The translations under genes were made by a program, and so were the position numbers. The notes below the pieces were generated by a model. The model saw only the letters and a list, made by a program, of their open reading frames with translations, was not told the DNA's origin and did no database searches. A stretch of 64,000 nucleotides of DNA from Bicyclus anynana (taxonomy: Eukaryota > Arthropoda > Insecta > Lepidoptera > Nymphalidae): positions 14,854,271 through 14,918,270 of the forward strand of contig NC_069095.1 of the NCBI RefSeq assembly GCF_947172395.1. The letters run 5' to 3'. Within the stretch, counting starts at the first letter, position 1, and each line of letters opens with the position of its first letter. Below, in pieces: positions 25,471 through 37,374 of this stretch.

Positions 25471-28400
25471 AGAAGATAATCAAAATATAAAATCAGATAT
25501 AAATACATATACATACATTTTTAAACGACTTCAAAAAAAAGGAGTTTATCAATTCGTTGGAATCTTTTTATATTTATTTATTTATTTTATTTTGCTGTGT
25601 AATAATCAATAGAGAAATTATTATACAACAAATATATCCATAATCATTCACAAAACAAATAACGGTATATTAGTCGTCATAACACTACTATACTATAATA
25701 CTGTCTAAAATATTATCGATAACACCGGCCGACAAATGAATACTTTTTGAACGTTGTTTTGATTTCAGTAAAAATTATCAGTAATTTATAGTATTTTGAA
25801 CACAAAAATACCTGCACAATTACTCTATCACATCAATTTTTTTTTACAAAAAGGAAAACAAATTTTACTTTAAAAGCTTCTAACATACAGCAAAAATAAC
25901 AATATCTGTATGATTGTCTTGCTTTCACTATATCATAGGTAGTACCAAAAGGTAGAGATTGTCTTTTGCTGTATGTCCAGTGTCCACTGCCTTAATTGTT
26001 CAACACGATTAGTACAAACTGCAGAGTCCACGATTTTATTTGTATTTTGAAGTCAAAATAAGCTACATATTTACTATACATATTTTCCACAAATTTTTCA
26101 GTTTTTGCTTAGAATCATAAAGTTTCAACAAATGTAACAAAATATATCTGGACTATTGTGACACTTTATAGAAGACGTTATGTTTATCAGACGTTTTCCA
26201 ACAACAAAAAAAACCATTAACTAAAATATATATATATATTTTTTTAACAAAGGCACTATAACAGCTTATTTCCACGAAACGCGTTACAAATAGGTGTGTC
26301 GTTGTTATAACTGAAGTAATTTCTCATGAGAGGTTGCTTAATTCAAAGAAAGAGTGCCAAAACTCGAAAATTTCACTGAAAAATCAAAACTAGCGAATAT
26401 ATTAATTTTACTAAAAATCTGATGTGATATGATAAAATTAGGTCTGATTTCGTAATCAGCACTACAAAATCAGTAGAAAAAAAATAATTATATCTTGGAC
26501 AACAAAAATCGTGTCGGCCTGTGTAATACATCTATCCTTATATTAAAATTTTACCAAAACACAAATCGTCATCAGTAAGTCATAATTAATGAATAACATC
26601 ATGGATGTGAGCAAATATTTAAAATATATGTACATATGATATCAAAACTAATAACTCTCAATATAATACATAATTATAATATCATCATATCATAAATAAA
26701 AAATACTAAATTTAAATCGTGTGTTATCAATACATAGTGTAACTTCTCTCATCTTTGTGATTTGGGTCAACTGTCGAATAGGGCTGTGTTCAACCCAATG
26801 ATTATCATGAGAATCTCATATATCCCATGTTCATCAATCAATATCCATGCATCTCGGATCTGTAATCAAATATTTTCACACAGTATCACATAGCTCAGTC
26901 ACTTAATCGTTCAGATAAATATCATACTTGTTTGACAAATAATTTAATTTAACATAACTAGCATACCTAGCATCCAAGAGAAAATCAGTCTATAATTGAA
27001 TGAACCTTAGACCCGGTACATAAAATGAAATAAAATGTTAAACATGTCTATTATCTATCAATTTACTTTAATTCAGACAAAAGACTCTTTCTCTTAAAGA
27101 AATGTTTTTTTTTTTTAATGATAATAAAGACTTCTTGAAAATATTGCGATTTATGATTGTAATAATTTTAGTATGTAATCCAATCCTAGTAGTTATCACT
27201 AGATAAGAAAAGATGATATTTGACTATGTATTGTATAATTATCTTCAGACTACCCCTTTTTTTGTAATAATAGTAGCATAAACCTGTCTTAGACCAGACC
27301 ACCCCCTTTGTTATATACCTCTAGTTTGCTATCAGAGGTTTTACCTATTCATTAATTTTAGTATATTCTTTTTTTTTTTAATTCTGTTAAATTTCTTTTT
27401 TTTTTTTTTTTTTGGCTATATCCATTAATTATTTTACTGATGTAATGATTTAAGTCTCTATATTGATTCATACTTGATGCAGACCACCCATCAGTTGCAT
27501 GCAGGTACCAACAACTCGGTGGCGTGCACTTTGTAGATGCACAAATGTACTGACTACCTAAGGACCCAATACAAATCTATATTCAAAACCTATACCACTT
27601 AATATGTTGGCCAAGGAATTTTCTAATTTTTTTTTTTTACCTTTAGTGTACTAGTATACCCTAGTTAAAACCTTATGCACATATCATTGTAACCATCCGA
27701 ATATATAATTCTAACCACAACCCCATAATAATTACTAATTTTCATAATTATACAAAATGTTGCAATCTAATAAAATGCTAGAAATAAACAAATGAGACAT
27801 GGATTAAATACACTAGTGTATCTGCAAATAATAAACTGATTGATTGAATCTAAAACAACAGCAATAGTATGGTTAATTTACTTGTATGTAGAATCTATAC
27901 ATCTGCACATGACCATTAATGAAAAGAGAGCCCAACGTCACCCACCCACAAAACTGTCAAAATATGTCTTAGACAAATATTTTACAACCTATTTATGGCA
28001 ATCTGTGTCTCTTTACTTGAAGTCCATACAGACTGGGCTCTAAGACAATTTGTGATCAATGATATTATTATAATTAATTATTTATTACTCAATTGTCACA
28101 CAAGTAACTTTTTAATATCACCCTAAAAAAAATCTCCAATTTAATTAATTATAAGATTTCATTAAGATGAATATCATAATATCTCTTAGTACTCTTGTAG
28201 ATAAGCCGAATATAATAATATTCATGGATAAGAATCATTTACTGTGTTGCTGCAGATTGTTAATAACTGTTCTATACTAAATAGGCTGAAGGCATGTTGT
28301 CAACGCTTGAATAGTTAAATAGGTATTCAAACATAACTACAAATTTATTTTTCAAGAAATCTATCAATCCAATTTCTTAAAAGATTTAAAAAAATTTATA

Positions 28401-28778
28401 TTAAGTACATACAGTAATCTACATAATGATATATCTAAGCAAATCCTATCTGAAAATATTGTAATAGCTGTCTCAAAACTTGTTATCAGGTACCTACATC
28501 AAGGCCTAAAATAATACTTGAACCATTACATAAAACTTCATATATTTTTAATTTTTATGTTATTCAGTCATAAAAACTCACATATAACAAATGTATAGTT
28601 TGAAGTTACAGGCACAAAAAAAAACAATATTTTAGTTAATTCATTTTAGTCCCATGTCAGCAACGGATGTAATGTAGTTCTATAATTAAGATTTCTCAAT
28701 ATTACATTATGCCAGTGTCCTACATCCTAACAACCCTAGAGTGGTCTGTCTTCATACGTTAATTTCTTGAGCAGTGTG

Positions 28779-28800
28779 TATGTGTGTGTGTGTGTGTGTA
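28779..28800. repeat. TG dinucleotide microsatellite
   Basis: About ten TG units in the interior of the repeat-bounded segment. Confidence 0.85.
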
Positions 28801-29509
28801 CTTTTCACTTAAATGATTTTGGTTTCCTAGATATAGTCATCTAACAAAAATGTTTTGACAATAAGCCAGACAAACTGACAACCTATCAACCATACTTAGT
28901 TTCACCTAGTGATTATTTATTCTTTGTAATTTTATTTCATATTCGTCACAACTGAATAATTTATGAGGCTGTTTAATCAAAATAATAAAACTCACCAGAC
29001 ACCTAGTTTAATATATTTAGACATCATTGGTATTTCTCATCCGTCAAACCAACAGGATTCCATCTCATATAACTCTGCAGCTAACACCACACATGCATCT
29101 TTGTATTTTGTTATTAATTTACACGTTCTTCTCTGTTCTCTCGCAGTTTTTCAAATAATATCCTCTTATGAGTGCTGTTGGACTGTTTGACTGTTTTGCT
29201 CATAAATATCGTCAACATGGTATAAGTGTGTTACGTTTACGTTTCTTCATTCTTGTTAGATATTGTAAGCATCGACAACCGACATCGCATAAATACTTTT
29301 ACCGGGACCAGTGCGGCGTGCGTCCCATAGCCGTCAGTGGTATACATACTTAATGGTTGTACACACGTATGATTTTTATCGCATTTCTCGTAATGTAAAC
29401 CACTGTTTCCCAAATTCACACTTCATTTAAATGCCGTTACATTTTCTTTCTGTAGATCGACTTTAATGTAGGTAATGACATCGTGTTCGTAGGTACTCTC
29501 ACTTCTGAT

Positions 29510-29813
29510 AAAAGCAACGGAATAAAATAACACAAGCTGGAATGTATAAACTGTATTTCAAATAACTTATTACTCATTCTTAAACAAATCGTTACTTTGG
29601 TAGATGGATAATACATTAATTAAATTTTCTTCACGCCACATAATCCATGTTCCCCTCTTTTTTCATAGAGTATATATCACAATACCCTACCAACCTCAGA
29701 ATAAAACCATAATCATTAATAAACAGTACAGATTAAAACATTTATCTGGAAGAAGGAGTTTTTATATGTTGTCTTATGTATTTATAATTATTTAAATAAT
29801 TAAAAATCTAACA
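29510..29813. repeat. Terminal direct repeat, right copy (304 bp)
   Basis: Second copy of the repeat at 23047..23350, followed directly by CTTAT. Confidence 0.9.
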
Positions 29814-29819
29814 CTTATA

Positions 29820-32400
29820 ACTCTGGAACAAAATCTTTTAAACAAATTATAAAAAACCTCAAACACACATTTTGGTTTACCATAAGAAACCGTTGCCCAT
29901 TTCCGTTATGGCATGCGCTGCCATTACATTGCTATACTTCCTCACATCATAACTAATTAAATAAGTAATTAACAATCGAGTTAATATGTATATACGTTTA
30001 TTTATGCAATACGTAAGTTGTTTTTACTAACCGCAGACCTGAGTCATTGAACTATTGATAAGGCGATATCGGGAAACAAAAACATCTACTTGACCCCTTG
30101 CGGCGCCGATTGACCTTCTGTGACCGATATAAAGAACAGTAGCAAAATTAGCCACTGTGAACAATGCCCTAGTTCTGTGTGCTTACGGGACTAGGTCATT
30201 TGATTTGCATTGCTTATTTAAAACGGGCTTTACTAGCAGTTTTAAAAATCAAGTTTATTTTGTGAGTCTACCACATAAATAAAAGCCGACAGAAAACTCG
30301 ACAGTCGTTATTTAAAACATTATATTCATAATAACATTTCATTTTGATCATTTGCAATATTTATTATTATATCATGCTGAATGAAAACCGTTCCTAATTT
30401 TTAGCATGTCTGTCGTTGAGAAATTCTTCAATTGTTGTTGTTTGATCTCTTGTCGATATGAGTGCTTACTGTATTAAAAACTTTGAATGTTCATGACATT
30501 CAAAGTTTTTACTACAGTAAGCACTAGAAAGAAAGAAAAGTGATAACATAATATGTATTTATAATGGTTGTATTGCATCAATGCCATCTACAGGATTTTG
30601 CAGTATTGTACCAAATTTTCAAACTGGATTTAGATAGATAAAACGTGAATTAAATAATGAACAACAAATTATTATTTTTCGCGAAAAATATACGAGTGAC
30701 AAAAAACTTTTTCAGAATACATGGATGTAAAAGACCTTAAGTGTAAAACCATTGCTTGTAGGTACAGTACCTACAGGCAATTGGAGGTAAAAATACAAGA
30801 CAAAGCCTTTGCAATAAATCCTTGCATTATATACATAGACAAAATAAAAGAAACAAAGTTATTATTTGATTTTAATTTCGAATTTTATTTTTAATTTAAT
30901 GTAGGACCCAAGCTAAGCTGATAATAACTAAAACGACCTTCACTAGTGTCTCGGTGTTATTAGTCTTGCATCATTTACAAAAATGAGCCGTGGAATTGAT
31001 TTTTGACGCCATTGCGAAAAGTTTTATTTGTACCGAGTATAGGTTTTTATGGACTTGTTCAAAAAAGTCGTCTATATAAACAATAATTTGGTGTTTTACA
31101 ATAGTTCGATGGCGTAATTGTGATATCCGATTTCTTAGTAAAGTTTACTTTAGTTGATTTTTACCCGATTTTTCAAAAATACTAAAAGTTTCTCAATTCT
31201 ATCATAACACAAATAATAACAATTAATTTACGGAAAAGCAGGTGGTTTATCAAATGTTCATAGAGTAACAAAAATTTTCTTTCAGGCTCAATAGCTTGGA
31301 ATAGTTTCTACAATTGGAGTACGCTCTTCAACCTTCGATAGATAAAGTAACAAAAGAGATTTAGGTATATAATAAATTGTTCAGGTTTGGTGTAAATCGG
31401 TTGAAATAATATTATAGTAATTGTTAGAATCGTCAGAAAAAGTTCTGAGAGGTTTTATCGAAAACCCTACGCACAAAACAATAGGATAAAATTTTTTTTA
31501 TAGATATATTTTTTTATAAATATATTCTTCTTTCTAGAATTTCTTCTCTTCTTTATAGAATTCGCGATGGCATATATTTATCCATTAAGAATGCCATAAA
31601 TGTATCAGGTGCTTGATTATAAGTAGTTATTGATAAGGTGGGCAGTGTTCTAATTTCTCAATCAAAGATTACATAAAATAATGTCATAATAACATTATAA
31701 TATATTATGGTCACTGAGATTGTCACACAAAAATTTTGGAAGCATTCTTTCTTCTTTCTTTCTTCAACCATTCTTCTTTCTCGAACCATGACAGCTTGGA
31801 GTCCTCTTTCGATCCTTTCGAAGTAAGGTGTCGATTTAAAACTATGCCCATATTATTTTGGCAAAAATGGTCACAACAAAAGCTTACACCGATTTTATTC
31901 CGGACGAAGTTACGGATAAATTAAGAATAACTTTTGGCTTTGGCTAACGGTTAAAGTATGCAAGGCACGACCGCTTAACATTATTTTAAACGTTCGTAAC
32001 ACTATTATCAAATTATAGGCAATTGTTGTGCAATTTCGATTGTGTAGATACTATTAATAGTGCATTATGTTACCGTAGCTATTATTAATATGGTGTTCTT
32101 TGTTAATAATCGGTGATTGTTGTCACGATTCACCTGTAGGGCGGTCAATTGACTGATACCGTGAATATAACTGTATAAAATTGTAGATATATCAGCTTTT
32201 CGTGGAAAATAGCTAAATAAAGTTATACATTGTTGAAATTGGCTACAAATTAAGGTCAATTGACAAAGCATTGAAAACTACAATGTCTTAAATCGACAAT
32301 CACGTCTTTGTATTAAGGTATATACAAACGCGTTTGTTGCAAAATGTCTGGCCGTCCTAAACTGCTATTAGGTATGCTCTAAGAAACTGTGTGGCCAGAC
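29820..32400. other. Intronic DNA, no gene recognised
   Basis: Mostly AT-rich. The patch 30060..30180 is richer in GC (CTTGCGGCGCCGATTGACC) and includes GATATAAAG at 30127, a possible but unsupported promoter. A strong hairpin lies at 30461..30525. Confidence 0.4.
30461..30525. repeat. Strong hairpin, 30-bp arms
   Basis: Arms 30461..30490 and 30496..30525 (AGTGCTTACTG against CAGTAAGCACT) pair at 29 of 30 positions around a 5-base loop. Confidence 0.9.
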
Positions 32401-32406
32401 CTTCGA

Positions 32407-32597
32407 TGTATTATAAAACTAGCTAACGCCGTGGTTCCCGTTCTCGTAGGAATATAAGGATAATATAGGCATATAAGGCGATAAATGGGCTATCTAACAA
32501 TGAAAGAATTTATCAAATCGGAAAAGTAGTTTCTGAGATTAGCGCGTTCAAACAAACAAACAAAAAAACTCTTCAGCTTTATAATATTAAGTGTAGA
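32407..32597. mobile_element. Helitron-like family C copy
   Basis: CTAGCTAACGCCGTGGTTCC to CTTCAGCTTTATAATATTAA, moderately diverged. Confidence 0.62.
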
Positions 32598-32689
32598 TTT
32601 AATGTTTCGCATGCCAAGTACGGTACTATATGGTATGCAACTATGGACTGGCATGATAGGTGATTAGTGCTTGGGAACTTGATTTTTCA

Positions 32690-32785
32690 TTTTAATATGT
32701 TGAGGAAAGGACTGCGTGAGTGAGAAGTCGTGCATCGCTAATCACCTCCCGGCCCGCGTGGACCATCGGGAGTATTAAGAACGAA
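32690..32785. mobile_element. GC-rich MITE-like element, copy 2 (partial)
   Basis: CATCGCTAATCACCTCCCGG and CGGGAGTATTAAGAACGAA align with the reverse complement of 34925..35000. Confidence 0.45.
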
Positions 32786-33165
32786 TTGGCCAAGCTATAG
32801 GAGCATGTACATGGACTTTCAGTTTTTATAAAATCGCGAAGATCTGGCTACCGCGGGCGCGCAAGTTAAACTATAAGTCTAAGCTCGTCCATTGTTTAGT
32901 TGCCGTGTGGAGATTGGCCGCGTTGAGTAACGTAGCTTCATAAACTGCAAATTAGTGTGGGCGTCAAACGTTTAAAATGAAAAGTGCCTTTTGAGACTCA
33001 AGTTTAGAATAACAGTTGGGTAACAAAGCTGTTTTTGGAAAGAAATATCTATACTTATAATAAATCTGTAGAGAGGTCAATTCTGTACATGAAATATATT
33101 TTCTAAATAACTATCAGGGAGTGATTAGTGATCGATACTGGTGCCAAAAATGCAATCAGTAAAAT

Positions 33166-33236
33166 TTTCGTCTGTCTGTCTGTTTGTCTTTCTGTCTGTC
33201 TGTCTGTCTGTATGTCTGTCTGTCTGTCTCTCTGTA
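33166..33236. repeat. TCTG microsatellite
   Basis: About 17 imperfect TCTG/TTTG/TATG units inside the same family E element. Confidence 0.92.
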
Positions 33237-33414
33237 TGTTCGTTATAGAAACAAAAACTACTCGATGGATTTTAACGAAATTTGGTACAATTATTCTTCA
33301 TACTCCTGGGCAGGTTATAGTTTACTTTTCATCACGCTACAATCAATAGGAGCAGAGCAGTGAAGGGAAATGTTGGGAAAACGGGAGAAATTACTCAATT
33401 TTATAAGCTTTAAT

Positions 33415-33471
33415 GGGTAGGGTAGGGTAGGGTAGGGTAGGGTAGGGTAGGAGTAGGGTAGGGTAGGGGTA
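33415..33471. repeat. GGGTA pentamer array
   Basis: About ten near-perfect GGGTA units inside a family E element. Confidence 0.92.
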
Positions 33472-33867
33472 GTTAAAAGTTTACATCTACTTTCACGCGG
33501 ACAAGTCGCGGGCGTCCGCTAGTAGTTAATAAATATATACTATTGAGTTTCTTATCAATTCCTCACAGTAATCGGTGGTAGTCACTAGTCAATACAAACA
33601 GCAAAACTATTTTCAAAAGTGCCTGTTTGAAAAAAATGAATTATAAATTTTAGAATTCGAACTGGTGATAGAATAAACAAAACAATTAATATTTAAAATA
33701 GTTACAATTGACGTTTCAAAAGCACTTGTAAAGTGAGCCTGTAAACGAATTTGAATTTGATAATAATTTGAAGTACCTAATGGTCTCAGACCCTGTTCAG
33801 GATACGTATTAACAGAAGTTCCATAATATTGAAATTTAAGTTCAAGCTACTTGGGATCTGATCTTTT

Positions 33868-34140
33868 TATTTATATGTTTTTTTTTTTATTTTCTACAAG
33901 TTAGCTTTTGACTACTATCTGACCTGATAGTAAGTGATGATGCAATCTGAGATGAAGTAGGATAAAAAAAACCGCTTTCGGTTTCTACACGACATTATAC
34001 TGGAACGTTAAATCGCTTGGCGGTACCTTTTTGCTGGTAAGGTGCTAACAAGTCATGGCCGAAGCCTCCCACCACTTGGACCAATTAAGAAAACCTCACT
34101 CGGTCCAGTCGGGGATCGAACCAGGACGGACGTCATGGTG
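33868..34140 (-). mobile_element. SINE family B, minus-strand copy without the far head
   Basis: Poly-T at 33880, ACAAGTTAGCTTTTGACTAC, then GGTTTCTACACGACATTATA and TCGAACCAGGAC (B-box region). The last part of the tRNA-like head is lost. Confidence 0.75.
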
Positions 34141-34600
34141 AAAAACTCAACACTGAACTCATGTAGATACAAGCTATGGCATTGCGTAATGTCTATCCGT
34201 ATTAACAGACAGACAGACAGAACAAACACCTGCAATAAGTTGAAAGAGACATGCCTATATTGAGATGAAGAGGAAACAGCTTGTCATTGTATCGTAATTC
34301 GTAATGTTCGTTATAAAAGAGACATTTGTTTTAATTATTCATTATTAAATCATTCGCATTAGCTTGCAGGATATTACTAAATGTAAATACATTTAGCACC
34401 ATATTATAATTGCACAATTCGAATTAATTTAGCAACAATATTTTCATTTAGAGGCGTGATAGCCCAGTGTTTCATTAACAAAATGTCAAATAATTAAAAT
34501 ACCGAAATACATTTACATAGTGTTCGTAAAATGATACTCCAACTCTCAAAGTGAGTCTATATTCACCCCACAGGGATCGAATATATATCGATTAAATCGA

Positions 34601-34900
34601 TAGCCATGATAGCCCAGTGGATATGACCTCTGCCTCCGATTCCCGAGTGCATGGGCTCGAATCCGGTCCGGGGCATGCACCTCCAACTTTTCAGTTATGT
34701 GCATTTTAAGAAATTAAATATCACGTGTCACGGTGAAGGAAAAACATCGTGAGGAAACCTGCATACCAAAGAATTTTCGTAATTCTCTGCGTGTGTGAAA
34801 TCTGCAAATCCGTATTGGGCCAGAGTGGTGGACTATTGGCCTAACCCCTCTCATTTTGAGAAGAGATTCGAGCTCAATAGTAAGCCGATTATGGGTTGAT
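34601..34900 (+). mobile_element. SINE family A, copy 6 (plus strand, full length)
   Basis: Starts AGCCATGATAGCCCAGTGGA with an A-box-like start and CTCGAATCCGG as B-box, then the body in reverse orientation to the other copies, ending near AAGCCGATTATGGGTTGAT. A truncated head of another copy lies at 34452..34475. Confidence 0.85.
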
Positions 34901-34921
34901 CAAATCAAATCGATAGCTATG

Positions 34922-35070
34922 CAATTTTGTTCGTAACACTCCCGATGTAACGCGCGGGCCGGGGGCGTGTAGCGATGAATGAAAAACCACGTCACTTACC
35001 CTATTTCACAACCGCGCAGCCTTTCCCCCTGTCGCCCGCATATCATAGGAGTGTTATCAACGAAATTTCC
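34922..35070. mobile_element. GC-rich MITE-like element, copy 1
   Basis: GTAACACTCC near 34934 and GGAGTGTTAT near 35048 form inverted ends. The interior CGCGCGGGCCGGGGGCGTG is unusually GC-rich for the window. Copy 2 lies at about 32690..32785 in the opposite orientation. Confidence 0.5.
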
Positions 35071-36065
35071 GGACTATATTAAGTCGCGATTTGTCATTTT
35101 ATCATCACTATCCGCTTTTTTAAAAATTCGTATACTTTGAATCGTTAAATTATAATCGTGTCTTTTTCAATAAAATGCTTGTGTTTAGTAAATAATAATA
35201 TCAAAGACAAACTCTCTATGATATGTAATTGGTTCCAAATATGGTAACTCCGATCGGTCAAAAGATCAGAGGGCACATTCGTAAATTCTTTGTTTTAGTG
35301 GTGCCATATAAGGGAGGCAATTACCTATGTAAAACTTTTCTTAACCTTAAAATAAAACGGATGACTTCATTGTAATATACCTATGCTTTAATCGCGCGTA
35401 AGTTTCTTAATAACTAGGTATTTATAAGCTTAGCATTTATATTAATTTACACTTTCTGTACGTTTAAAAAAGAGCACGTCATGGGAGATGTATAATTATT
35501 ATTTGATTTTAACAAAAAAAATCAACAGCAAATTAACAATATGTCTTTATAGGTAGGTAATTATAGTATACTGCTGCTTGACTCTGTGCTTACTGCATAC
35601 AACCACTGCATATTTAATAACATTTGTCTGTATTATATTTATTTTTGTTATTGCATTTAAAAAGGATTACCTCATTTTGTATAGTTTGCTTTCAAAGCTT
35701 ACCCATACCAAAAACTGTTCAACCGACACATACAAAACATCTTCTGTAATACAAAATTGCATAAGTAACAATTATAATTGTACAATATTTTTACATAAGT
35801 AGATACAAATACATTAGTGAGTCACAGTCAATAGTTCACTGACATACAGTTGTAGTAAGTAACAATACATTACACTAACTGGTCGAGCTTACATAACGAA
35901 CCGGTCAAGTTCCGAGCGAACACGCATAGGTTTAACACGGTATGGTTCCGTAATCGAGTTAACTTCAAAGAACTTGGTAGTAAGATTAGAAAATTAGGAT
36001 GGGGAGTCAGGTATTGTGGTCTTATTCGCTTGTGGAGGTTATTTATTTATTTAATTCATCTATAT

Positions 36066-36438
36066 CTATACTTATAATAAATCTGTCGAGAGGTCAATTC
36101 TGTACATGAAATATATTTCCAAAATAACTATTAGTAGGTGATTAGTGATCGATACTGATGCCAAAAATGCAATCGGTAAAATTTTCGTCTGTCTGTCTGT
36201 ATGTTCGTTATAGAAACAAAAACTACTCAACGGATTTTAATGAAACTTGGTATAATTATTCTTCATACTTCAGGGCAGGTTATAGTATACTTTTCATCAC
36301 TCTATGATCAATAAGAGCAGAACAGTGAAGGGAAATGTTGGGAAAACGAGAGAAGTTACTCCATTTTTATAGTGATTCTACTGTAAGGGCTGGATTAAAG
36401 AGGTCTTAGGGAGGACGAAGTTGCGGGCGTGAGCTAGT
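36066..36438. mobile_element. Helitron-like family E copy
   Basis: Aligned with 33046 through GGTCAATTCTGTACATGAAA and GTGATCGATACTGATGCCAA; only a short TCTG tract and no GGGTA array; ends GAGCTAGT. Confidence 0.65.
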
Positions 36439-36645
36439 CTATACTATTCTATACTAATATTATAAAGCAGAAGATTTTGTTTGTTTGTTTGCTTAAACGC
36501 GCTAATCTCAGGAACTACTGATCCGATTAAAAAAATTCTTTCAGTATTAGATAGCACATTCATCGAGGAAGGCTTTAGACTGTATATTTTCCCCGTATTC
36601 CTACGGGAATGGGAACCACGCGGGTAAACCGCGCGGCGTCAGATT
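36439..36645. mobile_element. Helitron-like family C copy, opposite orientation
   Basis: TACTAATATTATAAAGCAGA to CCGCGCGGCGTCAG. It directly follows the CTAGT end of a family E element at 36438. Confidence 0.65.
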
Positions 36646-37043
36646 AAAATATGGGAACTGGTTCATTGACCCATTGGGTAACCTGAAATTGGAGTATAAT
36701 TTGAATCCTAAGTAGATCCGGATATTAAAGTTTTTGTTTCTTTTAAGAATTTAATTTGGAATTCTGACAACATCAGCGTAGCATCCTGGAGTGGGGAAGC
36801 ATATTGGTACCTTGGAATTCGTTAGAGAACTTTAAGCTGTCAATATCTGCTGTTATCGTTAACGTCTAATAGTATTATCGCCTTAAGCTCGCCAACCCCC
36901 ATAAGAGTGATGTGGTCTTAAACTGCCACTTCATTAGGAGAGAGGCTTGACCTCGCAGTGGACTTATTAATAGGCTTCCTCTTTCCTGTAAGAAAAGTAT
37001 AGAACTTAAATCATCACACTAGTGCAGTGCAAGTTGGTGGGCT

Positions 37044-37374
37044 AAATTCTTTTTTTTTTTCTTTTACAAGTTAGCCCTTGACTACAATCTCATCTGATGG
37101 TAAGTGATGATGCAGTCTAAGATGGAAGCGGGCTAACTTGTTAGGAGGAGGATGAAAATCCACACCCCTTTTCGGTTTCTACACGACATCGTACCGGAAC
37201 GCAAAATCACTTGGCGGTACGTCTTTGCCGGTAGGGTGGTAACTAGCCACGGCCGAAGCCTTCCACCAGCCAGACCTGGACCAATTAAGAAAATCTCAAT
37301 CGGCCCAGCCGGGGATCGAACCCAGGACCTCCGTCATGTAAATCCACCGCGCATACCACTGCGCCACGGAGGTC
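37044..37374 (-). mobile_element. SINE family B, full-length minus-strand copy
   Basis: Poly-T start, body, GATCGAACCCAGGACCTCCG (B-box on the minus strand: GGTTCGATCCC) and the head GCATACCACTGCGCCACGGA. The tRNA-like head and A-rich tail make this a Pol III SINE; it resembles what I know as Metulj in Lepidoptera. Confidence 0.85.

Larger units (their letters stand above)
23351..29509. other. Interior of the repeat-bounded segment, no gene seen
   Basis: Apart from the two tandem arrays it is AT-rich, with poly-T runs (27107, 27368, 27396, 27627), an AT-dinucleotide run (26226) and a TG run (28779..28800). No conserved coding motif was recognised on either strand. About 29160..29360 is somewhat GC-richer with a short open frame of no recognised family. 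Confidence 0.5.
23047..29813. mobile_element. 6.77-kb segment bounded by identical direct repeats; possible non-autonomous LTR element
   Basis: Identical end repeats (23047..23350 and 29510..29813) flank AT-rich DNA with no recognisable gag, pol or transposase. CTTAT lies just outside both ends (23042..23046 and 29814..29818), like a 5-bp target duplication. None of the SINE or Helitron-like families that litter the rest of the window occurs inside, consistent with one recent insertion. The minus-strand end repeat starts TGTTAG, and the 29508 copy ends TTTTATCA, which fits TG/CA LTR ends; the other copy differs there. No clear primer-binding site was found. A segmental duplication is the alternative. 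Confidence 0.5.
33046..33524. mobile_element. Helitron-like family E copy with TCTG and GGGTA expansions
   Basis: Starts TATACTTATAATAAATCTGT, contains a TCTG tract (33166..33236) and a GGGTA tract (33415..33471), and ends GTCGCGGGCGTCCGCTAGT. The tracts are expanded relative to the copy at 36068. Confidence 0.65.

Noticed and set aside
23141..29795. Identical 63-codon ORFs at 23141 and 29604 as a duplicated gene
   Set aside because: They lie inside the identical end repeats; identity comes from the repeat, and the translation has no family likeness.
33128..33349. Cys-Leu-Ser-Val repeat protein
   Set aside because: It is the translation of a TCTG microsatellite within a Helitron-like element.
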